From NCBI GenBank assembly GCA_017883215.1, contig JADGOA010000140.1, positions 1 through 8,942 of the forward strand: a stretch of DNA of 8,942 nucleotides. The letters run 5' to 3'. The DNA comes from Thermoanaerobaculia bacterium. GTDB lineage: Bacteria > Acidobacteriota > Thermoanaerobaculia > Gp7-AA8. Under the pieces are notes generated by a model, which saw only the letters and a program-made list of their open reading frames with translations, was not told the origin of the DNA and made no database searches. The position numbers were made by a program, and so were the translations under genes. Below are positions 1 to 5,070 of the stretch, piece after piece (the stretch's first letter is position 1; the number at the start of each line of letters is the position of its first letter).

Positions 1-890
1 GCCACATCCCACTCCGGGCGCTCGCGCCAGCGTTCGTGAAACCAGACCCACTGCTCGGGTACGCGGCGGATCTGCTCTTCGATGTCGCCGGTCAGAGCCG
101 TCGTCAGAGCGATGGGATCGTCGCCGCGCGACACAGCATGCGACTGGTGGAACCGGATGACCTGCATCCCGTCCTCGCGTCGCTCAATGAACGCCGAGAC
201 CACATGCGCGCCAGTGCGGATGGCGAGCTTGGCGGGACCGATGGGCGTGAGGGCGGGAACGCCGAAGAAGGGGATCTTCACGCTCTCGGTGCGGATGTTC
301 TGGTCGATCAGGAACGCCAGGAAGCCGCCGCTGCGCACGGCCTGAATCAATTCGCGTCCGGCGGCGGTCGAGCCGCGGTCGATCGTCCGCACGCCGGCGC
401 GGAGGCGCATTGCGGTGATGAACTGGTTGAGCTCAGCCTCGTTGCGCTCCCGCTGGAGCACCGTCACGGGACGTCCGGCCATGCCCACCGCATACGCGAG
501 CCACTCCCAGTTCCCACAGTGGCCGCTGAAGACGACCACGCCGTGGCCGGCGTCGACGAGATCGAGCAGGGGACCCAGACCTTCGACGATCGTGGTCCGT
601 TCGATGGTCGGAGCATCGAGGTTCGGCAGCCAGAGAATCTCGAAGAGCGAGACACCGAGGTGCCGGAACATCGCCTGGATGGTGTCGCGGCGGCGTGAGC
701 CGCTCCAGTCGGGAAACGCGGCGGAAATGTTTCGAAGGGCGATGCGGCGCTCGCGTGGGGCGACATGCCACGCCAGAGCGCCGAGCGAGCGGCCGATGGC
801 GCGTGCGACGCGCAGCGGGAGGCGTCGCACGAGGGCGGACGCCAGCAGCACAAGCCAGTGGAGCATCCGGCCGCGGCGGCGGCGACGCAT
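1..890 (-). CDS. LpxL/HtrB-family lipid A lauroyl/myristoyl-type acyltransferase, 3' end cut by window edge
   Basis: Predicted inner-membrane enzyme that transfers a secondary acyl chain onto lipid A during lipopolysaccharide assembly. 296 codons are present, and the frame is still open at base 1. Reading the minus strand gives an Arg-rich start, then a hydrophobic anchor (about residues 9-20, LHWLVLLASALV). The family's catalytic H-x4-E is seen as GHCGNWE (H124, E129). A conserved LIDQN block lies at 194-198, and the terminal PEQWVWFHERW block at 278-288 is typical of the last 20-30 residues of LpxL proteins, so little is missing. The start is chosen at the ATG at 890, 28 nt after the kdsC stop. 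An in-frame GTG at 947 would overlap kdsC and add 19 residues. Neither has a clear Shine-Dalgarno. Being directly downstream of kdsC suggests co-transcription for Kdo-lipid A synthesis. Family assignment is firm; which acyl chain or position is used cannot be read. Confidence 0.9.
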   Translation of the reverse strand, partial: MRRRRRGRMLHWLVLLASALVRRLPLRVARAIGRSLGALAWHVAPRERRIALRNISAAFPDWSGSRRRDTIQAMFRHLGVSLFEILWLPNLDAPTIERTTIVEGLGPLLDLVDAGHGVVVFSGHCGNWEWLAYAVGMAGRPVTVLQRERNEAELNQFITAMRLRAGVRTIDRGSTAAGRELIQAVRSGGFLAFLIDQNIRTESVKIPFFGVPALTPIGPAKLAIRTGAHVVSAFIERREDGMQVIRFHQSHAVSRGDDPIALTTALTGDIEEQIRRVPEQWVWFHERWRERPEWDV

Positions 891-918
891 CAGCGCCCGC
901 TGCGCGGGATCGGCAGGC

Positions 919-1455
919 TCAGATGCTGTGTCCGTCGGGCTTTCCACTGGCGAAGTCTTTCACGAGTGGCTCCCATTGGCCGCGCTCGCGCAGGAGGCGC
1001 TCTACGAGCTCACGAAATGCCCCTTCTCCGCCGCGGCTGGCGAGCTTCCACGTGGCGGCGGCGAGCACTTCCGGAGAGGCGTCGGACGGAGCCGCGGCGA
1101 TGCCGGAGGCGAGCATCGGCGCCAGATCGGGGAGATCGTCGCCTGCGTAGAGGATCTCGTCGAGAGAGAGGCCGAGCTTCTTCGCCAGGCGGTGCAACTC
1201 GGCGAGTTTGTTCGCGCTCCCCTGGTGCAGTTCCACGATCCCTAGCTCCTGGGCCCGCCGCTGCAGGGCGGGGGAGCGCCGGCTGGTCAGCAGCGCCACC
1301 GTGATGCCGGCCTTCTGCGCGAGCTTCACGCCCAGTCCGTCCCGCACGTTGAACTCCTTGATCTCGCGCTGATCGCCCACGTAGATGATCTTCCCGTCGG
1401 TCCAGACGCCGTCGACGTCGGAGACGATGAGTTTGATGGCGGATGGCGAAGACAT
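919..1455 (-). CDS. kdsC: 3-deoxy-D-manno-octulosonate 8-phosphate phosphatase (KdsC-type HAD phosphatase)
   Basis: Cytoplasmic enzyme that removes phosphate from Kdo-8-phosphate to give Kdo, the inner-core LPS sugar. The 178 residues match the compact, cap-less KdsC subfamily of HAD hydrolases. HAD motif I is DVDGVWTDG (nucleophile D13, acid/base D15), motif II is around LLTSRRS (55-61), the motif III lysine is probably K83, and motif IV is GDDLPD (105-110, acidic Mg-binding residues). The C-terminal RGGEGAFREL (141-150) is the glycine-rich tail typical of KdsC. Position 18 is Trp where Leu is more usual in this loop. The ATG start gives a normal N-terminus, but no Shine-Dalgarno is visible upstream. 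It is followed after 28 nt by the lipid A acyltransferase, giving a Kdo/lipid A mini-operon. The 149-bp gap upstream holds a palindromic repeat, separating it from purH on the same strand. Confidence 0.93.
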   Translation of the reverse strand: MSSPSAIKLIVSDVDGVWTDGKIIYVGDQREIKEFNVRDGLGVKLAQKAGITVALLTSRRSPALQRRAQELGIVELHQGSANKLAELHRLAKKLGLSLDEILYAGDDLPDLAPMLASGIAAAPSDASPEVLAAATWKLASRGGEGAFRELVERLLRERGQWEPLVKDFASGKPDGHSI

Positions 1456-1508
1456 GCGCGCGAATCGTAATGGAAAAAGAGAGTTGGCATCGCGAGTGGT
1501 ATGCGGGA

Positions 1509-1590
1509 TTCACCACAGAGGCACAGAGGACACAGAGAAAGCACGAAGCGTCTCTGTACTCCTCTGTGCTCTCTGTGCCTCTGTGGTGAA
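1509..1590. repeat. Palindromic array of CACAGAG repeats between purH and kdsC
   Basis: The left arm 1509-1528 is perfectly complementary to 1571-1590 (20 bp). Pairing resumes after two mismatched positions with 1531-1537 against 1562-1568. Each arm is itself a short repeat. CACAGAG occurs at 1514, 1522 and 1531, and its complement CTCTGTG at 1562, 1571 and 1579, with 8-9 nt spacing. The loop is about 24 nt. Both flanking genes are on the minus strand, so the RNA hairpin would lie in the 3' UTR of purH and the 5' region of kdsC. It could end or process the purH message; there is no U-tract to prove a terminator. I recognise this type of CACAGAG repeat as dispersed in many environmental bacterial genomes; its function is unknown to me. 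Confidence 0.9.
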
Positions 1591-1604
1591 AGGCGGTGGC
1601 AACC

Positions 1605-3119
1605 TCAATGCCGGAAGTGCCTCTCTCCGGTGAACACCATCGCCACGCCGCGCTCGTTGGCGGCGGCGATCACTTCCGGATCACGCACCGAGCCGCCCGG
1701 CTGAATGATCGCTCGAACGCCGGCGTCGGCGAGGATGTCCAGCCCGTCCCGGAACGGGAAGAACGCATCCGATGCGGCGAACGAGCCGCCGGCCGGCAGG
1801 ATCGACTTCATGATCGCCACCTTCGCGGCGTCCACGCGGCTCATCTGACCCGCGCCGATGCCGATCGACTGCGACCGATTCGTCAGCACGATGGCGTTCG
1901 ACTTCACGTGTGCGCAGACGATCCACGCGAATTCCAGCCCGTCCATCTCCTCGGCCTTCGGCGGGACGTCCGTGACCGCCTTCCACGACGCGCGGCCGCT
2001 CACGCGGTCGGGAGACTGCGCCAGGATCCCGCCGGCCGCGCTCCGGAGCTCCAGCTCGGGCAGCGCTGCACGCGTCGTGACGAGACGCAGATTCTTCTTC
2101 TTCGAGAGGATCTCCACCGCTTCGGTAGAGAACGACGGCGCGACGACCACCTCCAGGAAAATGTCGGCGATCGCTTTCGCACATTCGGCCCCGAATTCCT
2201 GGTTCGCGCCGATGATGCCTCCGTACGCCGACACAGGGTCGGCTTCGAGGGCGGCCTTCAGCGCATCGATCAGCGAGCTCCTGCGCGCCACTCCGCACGG
2301 ATTTGTGTGCTTGATGATCGCGATGGCCGGCTCGCGGAAGGCGTTCGCCAGCCGGATGGCGGAATCGAGGTCCATGAGATTGTTGTACGAGAGCTCCTTC
2401 CCTTGAAGCTGCTCGAACGGCTTCTCGCCGCTGCGGACGTAGAAAGCCGCTGACTGCTGCGGATTCTCGCCGTAGCGGAGGTCCTGAAACTTCGTGAGAT
2501 CGAGGCGAAGGTCGGCGGCCGGGGCGCGACCGGCCGCCCCGTGCGACTTCAGGTACGTCGCGATCATTGCGTCGTACGCGGACGTCTTCTCGAACACGGC
2601 AATCGCGCAGCGCAGGCGAAACGCTTCGCTGATCGATCCGCTTTCGAGCTCGCGGAGGAACTCGCCGTACAGCGACGGATCGCAGAGCGGGAGGACGTGA
2701 CGGTGGTTCTTGGCAGAAGCGCGGAGCATGGATGGGCCGCCGACGTCGATCTGCTCGATCGCTTCGTTCAGCGTCACGCCTTCTTTCGCGATGGTCGCCT
2801 CGAAGGGATAGAGGTTGACCACGACGAGGTCGATGGGCGGAATGGACAGCCGCTCGATGTCGGCGAGGTGGTCGCGGTTCTCGCGGTCGTGAAGGATGGC
2901 GCCGAAGACCTTCGGCGTCAGCGTCTTCACGCGGCCGCCCAGGATCTCCGGGGCGCCGGACCACTGTGCGATCGGTGTCACCGGGATGCCGGCCGCGGCG
3001 AGGTGTTTTGCGGTGCCGCCGGTGGAGAGGATCTCCACACCTTTCGCCGCGAGTGCGCGTGCAAGCTCGACGATGCCCGTTTTGTCAGAGACGGAGAGGA
3101 TGGCTCGGGTGATCAACAT
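1605..3119 (-). CDS. purH: Bifunctional AICAR formyltransferase / IMP cyclohydrolase
   Basis: Catalyses the last two steps of de novo purine synthesis, AICAR to FAICAR using 10-formyl-THF and then ring closure to IMP, in the cytoplasm. The 504 residues are close to the usual 510-530. The N-terminal MGS-like IMP cyclohydrolase domain (about 1-195) has VSDKTG (9-14), STGGTAKHL (32-40) and the expected catalytic residues Y104 (NLYPF), D125 (IDVGGPS) and K137 (AKNH). The C-terminal transformylase domain has LRYGENPQQ (214-222), the catalytic IIKHTNPCG with K270-H271 (268-276), DPVSAYGG (294-301) and the terminal SDAFFPF...IIQPGGS (450-476). The motif usually written KTLHPKVHGGIL reads KTLTPKVFGAIL here (65-76). 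The ATG at 3119 is chosen because AAGGA sits 6 nt upstream and the protein begins like other PurH. A longer frame starting at 3167 only translates the adjacent repeat. No other purine gene is in the window. Confidence 0.97.
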   Translation of the reverse strand: MLITRAILSVSDKTGIVELARALAAKGVEILSTGGTAKHLAAAGIPVTPIAQWSGAPEILGGRVKTLTPKVFGAILHDRENRDHLADIERLSIPPIDLVVVNLYPFEATIAKEGVTLNEAIEQIDVGGPSMLRASAKNHRHVLPLCDPSLYGEFLRELESGSISEAFRLRCAIAVFEKTSAYDAMIATYLKSHGAAGRAPAADLRLDLTKFQDLRYGENPQQSAAFYVRSGEKPFEQLQGKELSYNNLMDLDSAIRLANAFREPAIAIIKHTNPCGVARRSSLIDALKAALEADPVSAYGGIIGANQEFGAECAKAIADIFLEVVVAPSFSTEAVEILSKKKNLRLVTTRAALPELELRSAAGGILAQSPDRVSGRASWKAVTDVPPKAEEMDGLEFAWIVCAHVKSNAIVLTNRSQSIGIGAGQMSRVDAAKVAIMKSILPAGGSFAASDAFFPFRDGLDILADAGVRAIIQPGGSVRDPEVIAAANERGVAMVFTGERHFRH

Positions 3120-3125
3120 CTCACT

Positions 3126-3130
3126 TCCTT
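3126..3130 (-). promoter_or_regulatory. Shine-Dalgarno of purH
   Basis: AAGGA on the minus strand lies 6 nt before the ATG at 3119. It decides the start against an in-frame ATG at 3167, whose first 16 codons are repeat sequence. Confidence 0.8.
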
Positions 3131-3141
3131 TCGGTGGAAGA

Positions 3142-3224
3142 GGCATGGGGCATGGGGCATGAGGCATGGGACATGGCTGGTCAAGCGCGCCAACTCATGC
3201 CCCATGCCCCGTGCCTCATGCCTC
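3142..3224. repeat. Palindrome of GGCATGG heptamer repeats in the purH leader
   Basis: Five consecutive heptamers lie at 3142-3176 (GGCATGG, GGCATGG, GGCATGA, GGCATGG, GACATGG). The opposite arm at 3195-3222 holds four complementary heptamers (TCATGCC, CCATGCC, CCGTGCC, TCATGCC) plus a partial one. The spacer 3177-3194 is about 18 nt. Over roughly 31 bp the arms pair with about four mismatches. The element fills nearly the whole 108-bp gap between the phospholipase-like gene stop (3228) and the purH Shine-Dalgarno, so a long stem would form in the purH 5' leader or at the 3' end of the upstream message. Any purH promoter must lie inside or beside the repeat; I see no convincing -10/-35 pair. 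Confidence 0.9.
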
Positions 3225-3227
3225 GTG

Positions 3228-3953
3228 TCAGCGAACGATCTGACCGCTGCGCAAGGTCGGGGCGGCGCGGACGTCGCCGCCGGCCTGTCTCCAGATGTAG
3301 AAATAGAGGTTCACGATGTCGGTGACCGCGTGCGAGTAGGAGACGGCTGCGACGCCGAAGGCAGTCGATCGGTCATCGAACGAAGCGGAGCTCTGTTGCG
3401 CTCCTCCTGGGAAGTACTCCTCGGTCATCAGGGGATAGAACCGCGCCGAACGCGACAGGGTGCGGTCGAGAAACTCGTCGAGCGCGAAGTGCGGGTCGAG
3501 TCCGTAGAAGAATGTCGGGAACCGTGCCATCCGCCGTTCGAAATACTGCTCGAAGTCGTCGTGAACGAGCGCCATCCGCTCGTCGGTATTCGCAGTGTGG
3601 AAAGGGTTGTTCGCATCGGCGACGAGGTGCGCGAGACCGCCGAGGTGCTCGGCCACGGACGGCATCGGGTCGCCTTTGCGGATCATGGCGACGGTGGTGA
3701 AGGTTTCACGCTGGATGCGCTCGCGCAGTTTGCCGCTCCTGGACAGGACGAAGAAGTGGTGATTCGCGCTTCCTTCGTCCGCTTCCGCGGCGGCGAGACC
3801 GTTGAGATACTCGGGCTCGAACCGTTCGAGGATGAGGCGCAGGTCGGCCGGCGCGAGAGCCGCGGCTTTTTTCGCGATACGCTGATCGGAGGCGTGCGTC
3901 CACGCACGGGCAGTGATCGGGAGGAACAGGAGGAGAAGGACGACGCGTTTCAT
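3228..3953 (-). CDS. Exported zinc-dependent phospholipase C / S1-P1 nuclease superfamily protein
   Basis: A 241-residue secreted or periplasmic protein, probably a tri-zinc phosphoesterase. The substrate (phospholipid or nucleic acid) cannot be told. Residues 1-17 (MKRVVLLLLFLPITARA) form a signal peptide whose cleavage after ARA would expose W18 as the mature N-terminus, the position that ligates zinc in this fold. Other likely ligands are D59 and H65/H66 (EADEGSANHH), H109 and D113 (LAHLVAD), H119 (PFHT), and H131 with E135 (HDDFE). The H-x3-D-x5-H and later H-x3-E spacings match the Bacillus phospholipase C pattern known to me. H208 in SYSHAVTD may also matter. Near the N-terminus, where a His usually follows the Trp by several residues, there is D23, with H20 nearby. 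The ATG at 3953 is preferred over one at 4010 because it directly precedes the signal peptide; no Shine-Dalgarno is seen. It is divergent from the uracil-DNA glycosylase gene. Confidence 0.68.
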   Translation of the reverse strand: MKRVVLLLLFLPITARAWTHASDQRIAKKAAALAPADLRLILERFEPEYLNGLAAAEADEGSANHHFFVLSRSGKLRERIQRETFTTVAMIRKGDPMPSVAEHLGGLAHLVADANNPFHTANTDERMALVHDDFEQYFERRMARFPTFFYGLDPHFALDEFLDRTLSRSARFYPLMTEEYFPGGAQQSSASFDDRSTAFGVAAVSYSHAVTDIVNLYFYIWRQAGGDVRAAPTLRSGQIVR

Positions 3954-3964
3954 CGACCGCGACA

Positions 3965-4588
3965 ATGGTATCAGCGAAGCGAGACGAATTCTCACGGCAT
4001 CTGGAGGCACTGCGCAGCTGCCGAGCCTGCCCGAATGTCACAGGCCCGCCCGTGACCGGCGGCGTGGCCGGCGCGCAGGTGATGCTGGTCGGCCAGGCGC
4101 CCGGGCCGCATGAAGGGAAGCACGACCGGCCTTTCGCCTACACGGCCGGAAAGCGGCTGTTCGCCTGGTTCAACGACGCCCACGGCGTCTCGGAGGCGGA
4201 TTTTCGCGGGAATGTGCACGTGGCGGCGGTCATTCGCTGTTTTCCCGGCAAGGATGCCAAGAGCGGCGGCGATCGCGTCCCCGACGCGGAGGAGATCGCG
4301 CGCTGCGGACAGCATCTCGACCGGGAGATCGCAATCCTCTCGCCGAAGCTCGTCATCGCCGTCGGCACTCTCGCCGCGCAACAGCTCGTCGGGATCGCGC
4401 AGCTGAAGGACGCGGTCGGGCGGACCCACCGCGCCCGGCGTGCGGGGAAATCATTCGATGTGGTGGTCTTGCCGCATCCGTCCGGCCGTTCGACCTGGCT
4501 GAACAAACCGGAGAACGCCGCACTGCTGCAGCGGTCGCTCGAGCTGATCGGCGAGCATCCGGCGTTCCGAAAGATCAAATGGGACTAA
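3965..4588 (+). CDS. Uracil-DNA glycosylase superfamily protein (family 4/5-like, Fe-S)
   Basis: Predicted base-excision repair enzyme that cuts uracil (or a related deaminated base) from DNA. The 207 residues are normal for the family. The N-terminal LRSCRACP gives C19 and C22. With C92 (RCFPG) and C114 (ARCGQHL) these make the four-cysteine set expected for a [4Fe-4S] cluster. The glycosylase motif I is GQAPGPHEGKHDRPF (43-57) followed by TAGKRLF (60-66). The second uracil-loop motif is LPHPSGRSTWLN (169-180). Motif I has Gln where family 4 enzymes usually have Glu (GEAPG), so it may belong to a related subgroup. The start is the ATG at 3965, 11 nt from the divergent phospholipase-like start, with no Shine-Dalgarno, so it may be leaderless. 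The final codons (KWD, stop) lie in the left arm of the downstream palindrome. Confidence 0.87.
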   Translation: MVSAKRDEFSRHLEALRSCRACPNVTGPPVTGGVAGAQVMLVGQAPGPHEGKHDRPFAYTAGKRLFAWFNDAHGVSEADFRGNVHVAAVIRCFPGKDAKSGGDRVPDAEEIARCGQHLDREIAILSPKLVIAVGTLAAQQLVGIAQLKDAVGRTHRARRAGKSFDVVVLPHPSGRSTWLNKPENAALLQRSLELIGEHPAFRKIKWD

Positions 4589-4666
4589 TAGGACCTATGG
4601 GATCTATGGGACGCAGGTAGCCGTCGCATTCGTCCCATCGGTCCTATTGGTCCCATTAGTCCCATT
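4578..4666. repeat. Palindrome of 9-nt repeats between convergent genes, possible bidirectional terminator
   Basis: The left arm 4578-4613 pairs with 4631-4666: 36 bp with five mismatches, some of which form G-U pairs in RNA. The loop is 17 nt. Each arm is four units of period 9: left TGGGACTAA, TAGGACCTA, TGGGATCTA, TGGGACGCA from 4580; right GTCCCATCG, GTCCTATTG, GTCCCATTA, GTCCCATTC from 4632. The stop codon of the glycosylase gene (4586-4588) is part of the first unit. Sitting between convergent genes, it is well placed to end transcription from both sides, though there is no T-run after the stem. The rest of the gap to 4701 is C-rich and shows nothing else. Confidence 0.9.
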
Positions 4667-4701
4667 CCCCCCGCCGCAACTGAGTCAGTGAGCAGCCCCC
4701 C

Positions 4702-5070
4702 TCACATCTCCTCGATCAACTTCTCCCGGCATCGCTCCAGCTGATGCCAGGCAAGGCCTTCGTTGGCGGTGCGGTCGACGAGGAAGACGAGGTAGTAGCC
4801 GTCTTTGAGATCGCAGCTGAGGACCTTGGCTGCATCGAACTCCACCTTGAAACGCTGAGGCCGTCCGGCCTCGACGCGGTCGCAGAGCTCGCGCAGGCGC
4901 ATCAGAAAGATGCCTTGATACGCCCCCATGACCTTGATGTCGTGATCTTCGGCGTCGAAGGGGCGGTCGTGGAGCATCTCCACAGTCTCGCCTTCGTAAT
5001 CGAGGAAGATCGCGCCGATGGCACCGGGGGTGGAGGCGACGAGCTCGTGGAGAATTCTGCGGAAGATCAG
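4702..5070 (-). CDS. Roadblock/LC7-domain protein with a probable CTG start
   Basis: A small cytoplasmic protein of 122 residues. The core TPGAIGAIFLDYEGETVEM (14-32), an alternating helix-sheet pattern and KVMGAYQGIFL (46-56) resemble Roadblock/LC7 (MglB-like) proteins, which bind or regulate Ras-like GTPases. No GTPase gene is seen in this window, so the partner is unknown. The frame has no ATG, GTG or TTG near the domain start; the first downstream GTG would delete the first helix and strand. The CTG at 5070 overlaps the upstream TGA as CTGA, imitating the common ATGA coupling overlap. A GAGG lies 6 nt before it. Alternatives are a frameshift fusion with the HD-GYP protein, or a base error in the assembly. 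The overlap implies translation coupled to the cyclic-di-GMP phosphodiesterase. Domain identity is moderately sure, the start less so. Confidence 0.72.
   Translation of the reverse strand: MIFRRILHELVASTPGAIGAIFLDYEGETVEMLHDRPFDAEDHDIKVMGAYQGIFLMRLRELCDRVEAGRPQRFKVEFDAAKVLSCDLKDGYYLVFLVDRTANEGLAWHQLERCREKLIEEM

Noticed and set aside
1509..1590. Terminal inverted repeats of an insertion sequence or MITE
   Set aside because: The arms are only about 24 nt apart with no cargo or target duplication visible; short-period repeats inside the arms are not typical of transposon ends.
3120..3167. Sixteen-codon N-terminal extension of PurH
   Set aside because: It only translates the GGCATGG repeat; a Shine-Dalgarno supports the ATG at 3119.
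2541..4055. Long plus-strand frame (504 residues) opposite purH and the phospholipase-like gene
   Set aside because: It crosses two real genes and a repeat, has no recognisable motif and is typical antisense open frame of GC-rich DNA. The same holds for the 508-residue plus frame at 5331-6857.
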